Below, piece after piece: positions 9,063 through 17,529 of a stretch of 64,000 nt of DNA. The stretch is from contig JACKKF010000013.1 of NCBI GenBank assembly GCA_020637555.1, forward strand, positions 186,001 through 250,000. Reading direction: 5' to 3'. Position 1 is the stretch's first letter; every line of letters begins with the position of its first letter. The notes under the pieces are model-generated. The model saw nothing but the letters and a program-made list of their open reading frames with translations, did no database searches and had not been told where the DNA came from. Source of the DNA: Rhodobacter sp. (GTDB lineage: Bacteria > Pseudomonadota > Alphaproteobacteria > Rhodobacterales > Rhodobacteraceae). Made by a program: the position numbers and the translations under genes.

Positions 9063-9739
9063 CGTGTCGTCTCCCTGTAGTGATAGGCGGAAACCTCGGC
9101 CAGGCCGAGGGCGGAATACAGCGCGCGGGCCGGGGCGTTGGCGCGGGTGACCGCCAGCGCGAAACAGGTGGCCCCCTGCCGGCGCGCCCAGTCGGCCATG
9201 CCACGCACGACATAGCGCGCCACGCCCTTGCGGCGGAATTCGGGTTCGATGTGCAGCGCGTGCAGCATGGCGATCCCGTCATGAACAGCGACAAAACCCA
9301 CCCCGGCGGCCCGGTTCTGGAACCGCGCGATAAAGCCGGTCTTTGGATCGCAGGCACGGTGCATCACGGCCAGCCGGTCGGGTCCGATGCCGCCCTCGGC
9401 CCAGATCGCGCGCTGGATCGCCAGCGGCGGCCACATGGGCAACAGGGACACGGGGCGCGGCGCTTCGGCCACGGTGTCGATGGGGGCCTCCATCAGCACG
9501 GTCGGATCGACGACGCGGTAGCCCCGCGCATCCAGCGCGCTGTCCAGCGCCTCTTGTCCCGGTCGGATCTGGAACAGCGGGTCGTCGGGCAGGGTGGCGG
9601 GGTCAAAGGCGCCCTCCAGCACCGTCGCGCTGACCCGCTTGCCCCCGCCGGCGCCATCGTTGCGCCGCCAGACGCCGGTGCGTGCGCTGGCGGCCGGTGG
9701 CCAGGTCGCTTCGAGCGCGTCGAAAAGCGCGCGGCTCAT
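9059..9739 (-). CDS. GNAT family N-acetyltransferase
   Basis: A 226-residue protein. The C-terminal half is a GNAT domain: MLHALHIEPEFRRKGVARYV is beta4 plus the Q/R-x-x-G-x-G/A acetyl-CoA pyrophosphate loop, and ALAVTRANAPARALYSALGL is the following beta5-helix-beta6 region. The N-terminal 110 residues resemble the longer, two-lobed GNAT proteins of Rhodobacterales, where the first lobe may be a degenerate GNAT fold. The acetyl acceptor is unknown. It is linked by ATGA overlaps both to the CinA-like gene upstream (9736-9739) and to the AhpD-like gene downstream (9059-9062). Confidence 0.8.
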   Translation of the reverse strand: MSRALFDALEATWPPAASARTGVWRRNDGAGGGKRVSATVLEGAFDPATLPDDPLFQIRPGQEALDSALDARGYRVVDPTVLMEAPIDTVAEAPRPVSLLPMWPPLAIQRAIWAEGGIGPDRLAVMHRACDPKTGFIARFQNRAAGVGFVAVHDGIAMLHALHIEPEFRRKGVARYVVRGMADWARRQGATCFALAVTRANAPARALYSALGLAEVSAYHYRETTR

Positions 9740-10461
9740 GAATGCGCCGCCAGTTTCGCCAGCTCGACCATGGCCGCGTCCAGTTGCCCGGCGTCGGTTC
9801 CCCGCACCACCAGTTGCGTGCCATAGGCGCCGTTTCTCTGGTAGGGATACGATCCAAAGCTGAGCGCGGGGAACCGCGCCGCCAGATCGGCCAGCGGGCG
9901 CGCGATTTCCCCTTCGCCACGATGCACGTCGATCATCTGGCTGAGCAGCGGGTCGCCCCCCGTGAGAAGAGGCAGAACACCCGCGACCATTGCTTCGAAG
10001 ATCGCCGGCACGCCCGCCATCACATGAACGTTGCCCAGGGTGAATCCCGGCGCGGCGGAAATGGGGTTGTCGATCAGCGTGGCGCCTTCGGGGATGCGGG
10101 CCATCCTGAGGCGCATCTCGTTCAGCTCCAGCCCGGTGCGCTGGTAATGGTCGCGCAGGATCTGATGCGCGTCCTCGCGCACGCCGATGGGTGCGCCAAA
10201 GGCGGCGGCGACCGCATCCGCGGTGATGTCATCATGGGTGGGTCCGATCCCGCCCGACGTGAACACCTGATCATACCCGGCCCGCAGCGCATTGACCGCC
10301 AGAACGATCGCATCGTGATCGTCGGCGACCACGCGCACCTCGCGCAGTCGGATGCCGCGGGCGGTCAGGGCGTTGGCCAGATGATGCGTGTTCGTGTCGC
10401 GCGTGCGACCCGAGAGGATCTCGTCCCCGATGACGAGCATGGCGGCGGTGGGGTTCGGCAT
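9736..10461 (-). CDS. CinA/MoaB-like molybdopterin-binding domain protein
   Basis: A 241-residue protein consisting of the MoCF (molybdopterin-binding) fold seen at the N-terminus of CinA. Diagnostic segments are AAMLVIGDEILSGRTRDTNT at residues 6-25, DQVFTSGGIGPTHDDITADA near residue 65-85, and PGFTLGNVHVMAGVPAIFEAM near residue 140-160. The C-terminal NMN-deamidase part of full CinA is absent, so this is the short form; FAD or ADP-ribose pyrophosphatase activity is possible. The start has AGGAAAGAG 8 bases upstream. It leads the three-gene operon with the GNAT and AhpD-like genes and is divergent from sfsA, 82 bases away. Confidence 0.86.
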   Translation of the reverse strand: MPNPTAAMLVIGDEILSGRTRDTNTHHLANALTARGIRLREVRVVADDHDAIVLAVNALRAGYDQVFTSGGIGPTHDDITADAVAAAFGAPIGVREDAHQILRDHYQRTGLELNEMRLRMARIPEGATLIDNPISAAPGFTLGNVHVMAGVPAIFEAMVAGVLPLLTGGDPLLSQMIDVHRGEGEIARPLADLAARFPALSFGSYPYQRNGAYGTQLVVRGTDAGQLDAAMVELAKLAAHS

Positions 10462-10543
10462 GGCGGTCTCTTTCCTGATCGGGGCGACGTTAGCGCGCTT
10501 TGCAGGCGTTTCCAATCGGCCCCGGCACCTGTATCCCTGCGGG

Positions 10544-11245
10544 ATGGAATTCCAGACCCCCCTGCGCCGCGCCACGCTGATCCGCCGCTACAAGCGGTTC
10601 CTTGCGGATATGGAGCTGGACGGCCAGACGATCACCGCCCATTGCGCGAATCCGGGGTCGATGCTGGGCATGGCCGATCCCGGCATGACCTGCTGGATCG
10701 AAGGCAACGATGACCCCAACCGCAAGCTGCGCTGGTCCTGGAAGCTGGTCGAGACACCGGGCGAGGGCCGCGCGGTGGTGGATACGTCGCTTGCCAATCG
10801 CGTCGTGGCCGAGGCCCTGCGCGGCGGATTCCTGAACGCGGGCGATTTCCGGGCCGAGGTGAAGATGGGCCAATCCTCGCGCGTGGATTTCGTGTTGGGG
10901 GATGGCACCCTGCTGGAGGTCAAGAGCGTCACCCTGGCCCGCAATGGCTGGGCCGAATTTCCTGACAGCGTCACCCAGCGCGGCACCAGGCATCTGCACG
11001 ACCTGACCGAGGCCGCCCGGCAGGGTCGTGGCGCGATGATGCTGTATCTTCTGGCGCGCGATGACGTGGGGCGGGTGCGCATCGCCGGCGATATCGATCC
11101 GGCGTATGCCGCGGCCTTCGATGACGCCCGCGCCAATGGCGTGCGGATGATCGCGCTGGGCACGCGGATCACCCGGCAGGGGGTGCAGGCCACCGGGCCG
11201 GTTCCGCTGGACGATGGCCCGCAGTCTGGCGTTTCGCGCCGATAG
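10544..11245 (+). CDS. sfsA: DNA/RNA nuclease SfsA
   Basis: A 233-residue member of the SfsA family (sugar fermentation stimulation protein), with an OB-fold N-terminus and a restriction-endonuclease-like C-terminal half. The N-terminus MEFQTPLRRATLIRRYKRFL and the following TITAHCANPGSMLGM are family hallmarks. The likely nuclease core is SSRVDFVLGDGTLLEVKSV (D...E-x-K), around residues 110-128. The full family length is present. The gene precedes map by 36 bases in the same direction. The family has structure-based nuclease predictions but its cellular job is still unclear. Confidence 0.9.
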   Translation: MEFQTPLRRATLIRRYKRFLADMELDGQTITAHCANPGSMLGMADPGMTCWIEGNDDPNRKLRWSWKLVETPGEGRAVVDTSLANRVVAEALRGGFLNAGDFRAEVKMGQSSRVDFVLGDGTLLEVKSVTLARNGWAEFPDSVTQRGTRHLHDLTEAARQGRGAMMLYLLARDDVGRVRIAGDIDPAYAAAFDDARANGVRMIALGTRITRQGVQATGPVPLDDGPQSGVSRR

Positions 11246-11281
11246 CGCCTATCTAGGGCCTGCAGAACAAGAGGTCAGCCC

Positions 11282-12133
11282 GTGAACGATACCCATCATG
11301 GCCATGTCACCCGTGACGGCATCCGCATCCATACGGCCGAGGATTTTGCCGGGATGCGCAAGGCCGGTCAGGTTGCAGCGCAGATCCTCGACGACATCGC
11401 CCCGCATGTCGCCCCCGGCCAGACCACCGGCGAACTCGATCGTCTGATCGAGGGGATGGTGCACGCCCATGGGGCCAGGTCCGCGACCATCGGGTATCGC
11501 GGCTACAAGCACGCCAGTTGCATCAGCACCAACCATGTCGTGTGTCATGGCATCCCCGGCAGCGCCATTCCCACCGGCCGCAATGAGAAGAAGCGCACCG
11601 ACGATGCGTTTCAGGATGGCGACATCCTGAACATCGACGTCACGGTGATCGTCGATGGCTGGTATGGTGACACGTCACGCATGTATATCGCGGGCACGCC
11701 CAAACCCTTTGCGATGCGGCTGATCCAGGTCACGCATGACGCGCTGATGAAGGGGATCGAGGTGGTCCGGCCGGGCAATACCTTTGGCGACATCGGCTAT
11801 GCGATCCAGAGCTATGTGGAAGCACAGCGCATGTCGGTCGTGCGCGATTTCTGCGGTCACGGGCTGGGCCGCGTGTTCCATGCCCCGCCGAACGTGCTGC
11901 ACTACGGTCGCCCGGGGCGCGAGGCGGTGCTTGAGGAAGGCATGTTTTTCACCATCGAGCCGATGGTGAATCTGGGCCGCGCGGAAACAAAGGTCCTGGC
12001 GGATGACTGGACCGCGATTACCCGGGATAAATCCCTGTCCGCGCAATTCGAACATTCTGTGGGCGTTACGTCCGAGGGTTGCGAGATATTCACGCTTTCT
12101 CCCGGAAACAGGTATTATCCCACCTGGAGTTGA
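11282..12133 (+). CDS. map: Type I methionine aminopeptidase
   Basis: A 283-residue enzyme removing the initiator methionine from nascent proteins. The two-metal ligands are visible: the two Asp in NIDVTVIVDGWYGDTSRMY, His in DFCGHGLGRVFH, Glu in TIEPMVNLG and Glu in FEHSVGVT. The substrate-side histidine lies in GYRGYKHASCISTNHVVCHG. The gene starts at GTG 11282. It is a few residues longer than E. coli MAP at both ends, which is usual for alphaproteobacteria. It follows sfsA and is closed by a strong hairpin just after the stop. Confidence 0.95.
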   Translation: MNDTHHGHVTRDGIRIHTAEDFAGMRKAGQVAAQILDDIAPHVAPGQTTGELDRLIEGMVHAHGARSATIGYRGYKHASCISTNHVVCHGIPGSAIPTGRNEKKRTDDAFQDGDILNIDVTVIVDGWYGDTSRMYIAGTPKPFAMRLIQVTHDALMKGIEVVRPGNTFGDIGYAIQSYVEAQRMSVVRDFCGHGLGRVFHAPPNVLHYGRPGREAVLEEGMFFTIEPMVNLGRAETKVLADDWTAITRDKSLSAQFEHSVGVTSEGCEIFTLSPGNRYYPTWS

Positions 12134-12134
12134 A

Positions 12135-12160
12135 AAAGGCCGCCCGGTCGGGCGGCCTTT
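12135..12160 (+). terminator. Intrinsic terminator after map
   Basis: A perfect 11-bp inverted repeat, AAAGGCCGCCC and GGGCGGCCTTT, with a GGTC loop. It begins one base after the map stop codon, so it is a likely rho-independent terminator. The A-run before and T-run after are part of the stem, so it could also stop transcription from the convergent H-NS-like gene that ends at 12182. Confidence 0.85.
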
Positions 12161-12181
12161 GACATGACGATCCGTGATGGA

Positions 12182-12490
12182 TCAGATTGAAAGATCGTCG
12201 AGCGATTTTCCCGAGGCCAGAGCCGCGTCCACCCAGCGCGGACGACGACCGCGCCCGGTCCAGGTTTGCGAGGGGTCGGCCGGATTGGCATATTTGGGCG
12301 CCGCCGGTTTGCGCGTGCGCTTGACCGCCAGACCGGCCAGATCGGCAGGTGACAGACCGCGTTCGCGGGCAAAGGCTTCGACCTCGGCCAGGGCCTTGCG
12401 GCGCTCGCGTTCGGTGAAATTGGTGATTGCGGTATCAACGTCCTTTCGGAGCTGCTTCAGCTCGGAAAGCGACAGTGCGTCCAGATCCAT
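12182..12490 (-). CDS. H-NS-like nucleoid protein (HvrA type)
   Basis: A 102-residue nucleoid-associated protein. Residues 1-55 form a charged helical oligomerisation region (LSLSELKQLRKDVDTAI... then a second helix with AEVEAFARERG). The C-terminus carries QTWTGRGRRPRWVDAAL, the 'TW-x-GRGR-x-P-x-W' DNA-binding loop of H-NS proteins, which reads the minor groove of AT-rich DNA. In Rhodobacter capsulatus the relative HvrA controls photosynthesis and nitrogen-fixation genes. The start has AAAAGGACG a few bases upstream and a good promoter lies about 45-70 bases upstream. It could silence horizontally acquired AT-rich DNA, but its targets are not visible here. Confidence 0.9.
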   Translation of the reverse strand: MDLDALSLSELKQLRKDVDTAITNFTERERRKALAEVEAFARERGLSPADLAGLAVKRTRKPAAPKYANPADPSQTWTGRGRRPRWVDAALASGKSLDDLSI

Positions 12491-12531
12491 CGTCGCGTCC
12501 TTTTAAAATTCCTAAAAACCGAATGGCAGGT

Positions 12532-12561
12532 CTTATATTAAAGGTCAATTGCATTTCGCAA
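12532..12561 (-). promoter_or_regulatory. Candidate sigma-70 promoter for the H-NS-like gene
   Basis: On the minus strand a TTGCGA box (12556-12561) and a TATAAG box (12532-12537) are separated by 18 bases, in an AT-rich stretch that stands out from its GC-rich surroundings. The predicted start site lies roughly 35 bases before the ATG at 12490. AT-rich DNA near its own promoter would suit autoregulation by an H-NS-like protein, but this is inference. Confidence 0.55.
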
Positions 12562-12569
12562 AAACGTTA

Positions 12570-13499
12570 TCAAGACGACGCGCGGGTCTCGCGCCAGACC
12601 ATGTATAGACCCGCCCCAAGGATAAATCCGATTCCGATCCAGGAAACCGCATCGGGCCAATCGCCGAATACCGTCAGCCCCCAGAAAATCGCCATCGGCA
12701 TCGCGACATATTCCAGGGGGGCGACCAGGGCTGCCTCGCACAGCCGGTAAGCCTGGGAAATCAGCAGCCCCCCCACGGATGTGCCCAGCCCGGCCAGCGC
12801 GAAGAACGGCAGATCGGCGGGTGCGGGCCAGACCCATTCGCGCAGCAGGAACGACAGCGTGCCATCGCCGCCGGGATCGAACCGGCCATTGCCGACCGCC
12901 AGTCCGAAAACGACGCTGAACGAAATGAACGTCACCTGGATGTAGAAGGCCATCGTCGCGGCGCTTTCCCCGAGGCCGAGCTTGCGCGTCATGATCTGCA
13001 ACCCGGCATAGCTGGCCGCGGCCAGCAGCGGAAGCAGTGCAATGGCGCTGAAGGTGTCGCTGCCCGGGCGCACCATGATGACCACCCCCAACAGACCGGC
13101 CCCGATCGCCGCCCACCGGCGCGGACCGACCCTTTCACCCAGGAACAGCACCGAAAACAGGGCGATCATCAGCGGGCTGACATAGAAGATCGCGGTCGCA
13201 TTCGCCAGCGGCATCGCTGACAACGCCAGAAAGAACGCCATGTTGGCCACGACCACGAAAGCACCCCGCAGCAGGTGTTTTCCCGGCTGGCGGGTGCGAA
13301 TCCGGGCATAGCCGCCCGCCAGCGGCATGATCACCGCCAGAAGGATCGCCATGCCGATCATCGAGCGGATGAGAATGATCTCGTGCAGCGGGTATGCGCC
13401 CGACAGGAACTTGATCGCCATGTCGCCCAGGGAAAAGCACAGCGATCCACCCACCGCGCAAAGCGCGCCCAGCGTGGGGACCGAGGGCGCCGCCCTCAT
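12570..13499 (-). CDS. DMT superfamily (EamA) transporter
   Basis: A 309-residue inner-membrane protein with about ten hydrophobic spans arranged as two EamA repeats (roughly residues 8-145 and 155-300). The first repeat ends with FSVLFLGERVGPRRWAAIG and the second with MAIFWGLTVFGDWPDAVSWIG, the 'LGE..' type motifs at TM4/TM9. Members export amino acids, purines or other metabolites; the cargo is not known. Its ATG overlaps the stop of the YaiI-family gene (13496-13499), so it is the second gene of that unit. Confidence 0.85.
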   Translation of the reverse strand: MRAAPSVPTLGALCAVGGSLCFSLGDMAIKFLSGAYPLHEIILIRSMIGMAILLAVIMPLAGGYARIRTRQPGKHLLRGAFVVVANMAFFLALSAMPLANATAIFYVSPLMIALFSVLFLGERVGPRRWAAIGAGLLGVVIMVRPGSDTFSAIALLPLLAAASYAGLQIMTRKLGLGESAATMAFYIQVTFISFSVVFGLAVGNGRFDPGGDGTLSFLLREWVWPAPADLPFFALAGLGTSVGGLLISQAYRLCEAALVAPLEYVAMPMAIFWGLTVFGDWPDAVSWIGIGFILGAGLYMVWRETRASS

Positions 13500-13939
13500 C
13501 GTTGCGTGCCCAGGAGACGCTCGAGTGTCTGGGTAAACCGGGACCGGTCGCGCGGCGTAAAGGATTTTCCCGAACCCTGCCGAAAGGGATCGGCCGCGCG
13601 CAGATCCGCCGCAAGGTCGCGCATGGCCAGAACCTGACCGATGTTCGCGGGGGTCAGCACCATGCCGTCCGGCTTGATCACCTGTGCGCCCGTGTCGATG
13701 CAGCGTGCCGCCAGCGGAATGTCGGCGGTGACCACGACATCGCCGGGCCCGGATTGGGCGGCGATCCATTTGTCGGCTTCGTCCGCGCCCTGATCGACAT
13801 AGACATTCTGCACGAGAGGATGATCGACCGGCCGTATCCCGCCGTTCGAGACGATCCGAACCGCAACTCGGTGGCGCAGGGCCACGCGCAGCGATTCCTC
13901 GCGCACGGGGCAGGCATCGGCATCGATGAAGAGGGGCAT
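13496..13939 (-). CDS. YaiI/YqxD family protein (DUF188, PIN-like fold)
   Basis: A 147-residue protein with the family start MPLFIDADACPVREESLRVA and the later VVTADIPLAARCIDTGAQVI and MVLTPANIGQVLAMRDL. These conserved Asp residues (IDADACP, TADIPLA) suggest a PIN-like metal-binding pocket, and a nuclease role has been proposed for the family; no activity is established that I know of. It is the first gene of a pair with the DMT transporter. Full family length. Confidence 0.88.
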   Translation of the reverse strand: MPLFIDADACPVREESLRVALRHRVAVRIVSNGGIRPVDHPLVQNVYVDQGADEADKWIAAQSGPGDVVVTADIPLAARCIDTGAQVIKPDGMVLTPANIGQVLAMRDLAADLRAADPFRQGSGKSFTPRDRSRFTQTLERLLGTQR

Positions 13940-14005
13940 GGGCGCTCAGGATTTGTTCACAGGTTCATTTAGGCGCCGGCCCGCCCGCTTGGCAAGCAGC
14001 GCCGC

Positions 14006-14617
14006 TCAATGACCCAGGCGGCAGCAACCGGATAGGGCGCCGCCCGCGCCGCCACGCCAATAGACCTGCACCTCCAGACCGAACGGCAGATCGCTCATCC
14101 CGTCCGAACACAGGCCCTGGCGCACCACGGCGAACCCTTGCCGCGCGCCGGCAAAGGGCAGGGCAAGGGTGCGGGGATACAGCGTGCGCGGCAGGTCGGG
14201 CGCATCGGTAACCAGGGAGAACCCGCCATCGGGCGAGGAAAAATCCGCGCCATTCGTCGGCAGGTGGAAGGCCAGCGTCCAGAAGGGCTCGGTCCCCGCG
14301 CAGGTCATGGGAACCGTGCCGTCGATCCAGCGATCCGTTCCTTGCCGGACCATGTAGCGCATCGAAACCCAGCCGCCGCCCTCGAGAACGCGCACCAGGC
14401 CCCAGCCCCGATCCTCGGACAGGCCGATCACCTCGATGTCGGTCGTCGACGGGGCAAAACTGCCGATGATGGACGCGCGGGCCGAAGGTTCCGCCCGGAT
14501 GTTCAGCACATCGTTCGTGGCAACGCCGGTGACCTGATGCAGCGCGGGAAAATCCTGGGCCAGTGCCGTTTGTGCCGCGCACAGCGCGACCAGCAGGACA
14601 AGAACGCGGGCGATCAT
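14006..14617 (-). CDS. Exported SH3-domain protein
   Basis: A 203-residue secreted protein. A Sec signal peptide (MIARVLVLLVALCAAQTALAQ) is followed by a bacterial SH3 domain at about residues 30-90 (VLNIRAEPSARASIIGSF... ending GGGWVSMRYM). A second region from about residue 104, TCAGTEPFWTLAF, resembles the 'C-x-GTEPFW' domain of COG3650-type envelope proteins. Two cysteines near the C-terminus (SGCCRLGH) and one in LCSDG could form disulfides. It probably binds peptidoglycan or another envelope component. It sits 9 bases downstream of the polysaccharide ABC permease gene and may be co-transcribed with it. Confidence 0.75.
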   Translation of the reverse strand: MIARVLVLLVALCAAQTALAQDFPALHQVTGVATNDVLNIRAEPSARASIIGSFAPSTTDIEVIGLSEDRGWGLVRVLEGGGWVSMRYMVRQGTDRWIDGTVPMTCAGTEPFWTLAFHLPTNGADFSSPDGGFSLVTDAPDLPRTLYPRTLALPFAGARQGFAVVRQGLCSDGMSDLPFGLEVQVYWRGGAGGALSGCCRLGH

Positions 14618-14626
14618 GGCAGGCTC

Positions 14627-15448
14627 CTAGTGTTTGGCGCCCCAACTCAGCGATGCCTGGCGGCGGGTGTAGAACTCGCCCATCAGACCCAGAAGCAACG
14701 CGGCAAAGGTGATGGCGACGGGGTAATAGATGTTGGTGTAATGCGGGTTGTAGTTCAGGAACGCGAAACCGCGCGCCTGGTCGATGATGTGAAACAGCGG
14801 GTTCCAGGTGAAATACGGCAGCATCGCGCCGGGCAGCGCATTGGCCACGAACATCTTGCCCGAGGCGAAGATGTTGATCCGCGAATACATCTGGGACAGC
14901 ATCAGGACGGCCTTGGGCGACCAGGGTTTGGCGGCCAGGAACACCATGCCGATCGTCACGCCGGAAAACCAGCCCAGCAGCAGCATCAGGATGCAGCCAA
15001 GGGGATCGTAGATATCCAGCGGCAGCCAGGCGGCGTCATAGAGAAACAGCACCACGAACATCGACAGAAGCTGGATATACAACTCGCCCAGGGCGGCGGC
15101 GCCGATTGCGACGATGGTGTTCATCGGCGCGTGTTTCATCATCGCCGAGGTCGGCCCCTCGGCCGCGACCACGGCCGAAATCGCCTTGATATGACCCATG
15201 TAGAGAAACACGCCGGTCATCAGATACAGCATGAAATCGCCGCGAATGCCGCGCGATCCCCAGCCGGTAAAGTAATACATCCCCCAGAACACCCCGACCA
15301 GCATGACGGTCTGGAAGATGTTCAGCAGCAGCCCGATCAGCGCGTTGCCGTGCGAGTTGCGCGCGCTGCGCACCGCGGCATGAAACGTCAGCTCGGCAAT
15401 GGTAAAGGCCGAGGCGAACCAGTTCTCATGGCTGCGATTACTGAGCAT
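14627..15448 (-). CDS. Polysaccharide-export ABC transporter permease (KpsM/Wzm type)
   Basis: A 273-residue ABC-2 family inner-membrane permease. About six hydrophobic spans are visible, starting with ALIGLLLNIFQTVMLVGVFW. The segment NIFASGKMFVANALPGAMLPYFTWNP and the end PHYTNIYYPVAITFAALLLG resemble KpsM/Wzm proteins, which move capsule or O-antigen chains across the inner membrane. The partner ATPase (KpsT/Wzt) is not found next to it or elsewhere in the window. ATG 15448 is preferred over an extension to 15544. It is divergent from cysQ. Confidence 0.8.
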   Translation of the reverse strand: MLSNRSHENWFASAFTIAELTFHAAVRSARNSHGNALIGLLLNIFQTVMLVGVFWGMYYFTGWGSRGIRGDFMLYLMTGVFLYMGHIKAISAVVAAEGPTSAMMKHAPMNTIVAIGAAALGELYIQLLSMFVVLFLYDAAWLPLDIYDPLGCILMLLLGWFSGVTIGMVFLAAKPWSPKAVLMLSQMYSRINIFASGKMFVANALPGAMLPYFTWNPLFHIIDQARGFAFLNYNPHYTNIYYPVAITFAALLLGLMGEFYTRRQASLSWGAKH

Positions 15449-15570
15449 CCGCGCGGTTTCCTGCCGTTTCTGGGGCGCCGTTCCGGGGCGCGGCCTTGTC
15501 TTCTGGCGCGCGCAGAGGGTAAGCCCAAACCCGTTGCCGATCAACTCGACCCTGATACCAAAGGCGTTTC

Positions 15571-16368
15571 ATGACCCAGGACTTTCATCAATTGGTTGAA
15601 ACCACGTTTCGCGCGATCGCATTGAAGGCCGGCGCGGTCATCATGGAGGTCTATGGCCGCCCCGATTTCGAAGCGCGCACCAAGTCCGACAGTTCCCCCG
15701 TGACCGAGGCCGACGAGGCCGCCGATGCCCTGATCCGCGCCGAGCTGGCGCAGGTGTTTCCCGACATACCCGTCGTGACCGAGGAGCTGACGGACTCTCA
15801 CCGCATCGAGGCCGCGCGCTTCATCATCGTGGACCCGTTGGACGGCACCAAGGAATTCGTGCAACGGCGCGGCGATTTCACCGTCAACATCGCCCTGGTC
15901 GAGGATGGCGTGCCGGTGCGCGGTGTGGTCTATGCCCCGGCGAAGCAACGGCTGTTCTATACCCGTGCCGACGGGTCCGCGGTCGAGGAAACGGCACCCT
16001 TTGGCGAAACCGCCGGCGCACGAACCGCCCTCGGCGTGTCGGACCCCGACAACGCGGCGCTTCTGGTCGTCGCCTCGAAATCGCATCGGGATGCCGCGAC
16101 CGACGCCTATATCAACCGCTACGCTGTCAAGGATGCGAAAAGCGCGGGCTCGTCGCTGAAATTCTGCCTGGTCGCCACCGGCGAGGCCGATTTCTACCCC
16201 CGGCTTGGCCGCACGATGGAATGGGATACGGCCGCGGGCCATGCCGTCGTGCTGGGGGCCGGCGGGCAGGTGTTGCGCTTTGATGACCACATGCCGCTGA
16301 CCTATGGAAAGCCGGGGTATGAGAACCCCTTCTTTCTTGTCCGCTCCCCGGGAGTGATGCTTCGCTGA
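15571..16368 (+). CDS. cysQ: 3'(2'),5'-bisphosphate nucleotidase CysQ
   Basis: A 265-residue member of the inositol-monophosphatase superfamily that hydrolyses 3'-phosphoadenosine 5'-phosphate (PAP) to AMP. Metal-site motifs are visible: SPVTEADEAAD near residue 42, IVDPLDGTKEFVQR near residue 88-101, and EWDTAAGHAVVLGAGG near residue 210-226. PAP is the by-product of PAPS-dependent sulfotransferases and of sulfate reduction, so its place 5 kb upstream of a sulfotransferase gene is suggestive, though CysQ is a general housekeeping enzyme. The start is ATG 15571. Confidence 0.92.
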   Translation: MTQDFHQLVETTFRAIALKAGAVIMEVYGRPDFEARTKSDSSPVTEADEAADALIRAELAQVFPDIPVVTEELTDSHRIEAARFIIVDPLDGTKEFVQRRGDFTVNIALVEDGVPVRGVVYAPAKQRLFYTRADGSAVEETAPFGETAGARTALGVSDPDNAALLVVASKSHRDAATDAYINRYAVKDAKSAGSSLKFCLVATGEADFYPRLGRTMEWDTAAGHAVVLGAGGQVLRFDDHMPLTYGKPGYENPFFLVRSPGVMLR

Positions 16369-16521
16369 GTCAACTCTGGCGGGTTCGCCGACCCGTCAGA
16401 CAAATTTCCCCAAATTAACCCTAAAAGCTCGATTTCCAGCCATAAACGCGCCCAGATTGCGCAGCAAAACCCCCTTGTCGGCGGGCAAAAGTCCGTCTCT
16501 TACAGCAAGGTGGAAAATCCG

Positions 16522-17415
16522 ATGCGCAATAAAGTCACGAAGGCCGTGTTTCCCGTTGCCGGTATGGGCACGCGTTTTTTGCCCGCCACGAAATCCGTTC
16601 CGAAGGAAGTGCTGACGCTGGTTGACCGCCCGCTGATCCAATACGCGATCGACGAAGCCCGAGAAGCCGGGATCACCGAATTCATCTTTGTCACCTCGCG
16701 CGGGAAGAGCGCGCTCGAGGATTATTTCGACCGTGCGCCCGAACTGGAGCAATCGCTCAAGGCGAAGAACAAGACCGACCTTTTGAACATCTACAATGAA
16801 ACCTGCATGGACTCGGGCGCCATCGCCTATGTGCGCCAGAACCAGGCGCTGGGCCTGGGCCATGCGGTCTGGTGTGCCCGCCACCTGATCGGCGACGAAC
16901 CCTTTGCCGTCCTGCTGCCGGATGACGTGATCGCCGCCGAAAAGCCCTGTCTGAAGCAGATGGTCGAAGCCTATGCGGAAACCGGCGGCAACATGGTCGC
17001 CGCAATGGAGGTCCCCGCCGAGAAGGCCTCGTCCTATGGTGTGCTGGACGTGCCGCCCGGCATCAGCCCGCTGTTGCCCGTGCGCGGCATGGTCGAAAAA
17101 CCCGCCCCGGGCACGGCGCCGTCGAATCTGGCAGTGATCGGCCGCTATATCCTGTCGCCCGATGTCCTGCGCGCGCTGGACGGGCAGCAGACCGGCGCCG
17201 GTGGCGAGATCCAGCTGACCGATGCCATCGCCAAGCAGATCGAAACCCACAACAACGTCTATGGCTATCGCTTCCAGGGCCAGCGATTCGACTGCGGATC
17301 GAAAGCCGGCTTCCTTCAGGCGACCGTGTCTTTCGGTCTGGCCCGCGAGGACCTGCGCGACGAACTGGAAGACTATATCTATGACATGATGGCGATGCGT
17401 TCGGCGGCCGAATAA
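16522..17415 (+). CDS. galU: UTP-glucose-1-phosphate uridylyltransferase GalU
   Basis: A 297-residue nucleotidyltransferase making UDP-glucose from UTP and glucose 1-phosphate. The N-terminal AVFPVAGMGTRFLPATKSVP is the G-x-G-T-R-F-L-P-x-T-K nucleotide-binding loop. Further family segments are QYAIDEAREAGITEFIFVTS, LGLGHAVWCARHLIGDEPFA followed by LLPDD, and GGEIQLTDAIAKQIE. ATG 16522 is preferred to the GTG at 16510 because it starts the family N-terminus, with AAGGTGGA 8 bases upstream. UDP-glucose would feed the glycosyltransferases directly downstream. Confidence 0.95.
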   Translation: MRNKVTKAVFPVAGMGTRFLPATKSVPKEVLTLVDRPLIQYAIDEAREAGITEFIFVTSRGKSALEDYFDRAPELEQSLKAKNKTDLLNIYNETCMDSGAIAYVRQNQALGLGHAVWCARHLIGDEPFAVLLPDDVIAAEKPCLKQMVEAYAETGGNMVAAMEVPAEKASSYGVLDVPPGISPLLPVRGMVEKPAPGTAPSNLAVIGRYILSPDVLRALDGQQTGAGGEIQLTDAIAKQIETHNNVYGYRFQGQRFDCGSKAGFLQATVSFGLAREDLRDELEDYIYDMMAMRSAAE

Positions 17416-17442
17416 GCAGCGCGACATCGACCGGATCGGCAG

Positions 17443-17465
17443 AGAGGGGGCTTACGGCCCCCTCT
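17443..17465 (+). terminator. Hairpin after galU
   Basis: A perfect 9-bp inverted repeat (AGAGGGGGC / GCCCCCTCT, five-base loop TTACG), 28 bases after the galU stop. GC-rich with a short TT after the stem, so it is a plausible intrinsic terminator separating galU from the glycosyltransferase block. Confidence 0.7.
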
Positions 17466-17529
17466 TCGCATTCGCCGATTCACCCTTGCGGCAAATTCAG
17501 GCAAGATGCCCCGCGAATGTGAGGGGCGG

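Noticed and set aside
16369..16521. Possible riboswitch or leader between cysQ and galU
   Set aside because: The gap has a weak five-bp hairpin (CGGGT...ACCCG) and an AT-rich stretch, but no conserved riboswitch core that I can recognise.
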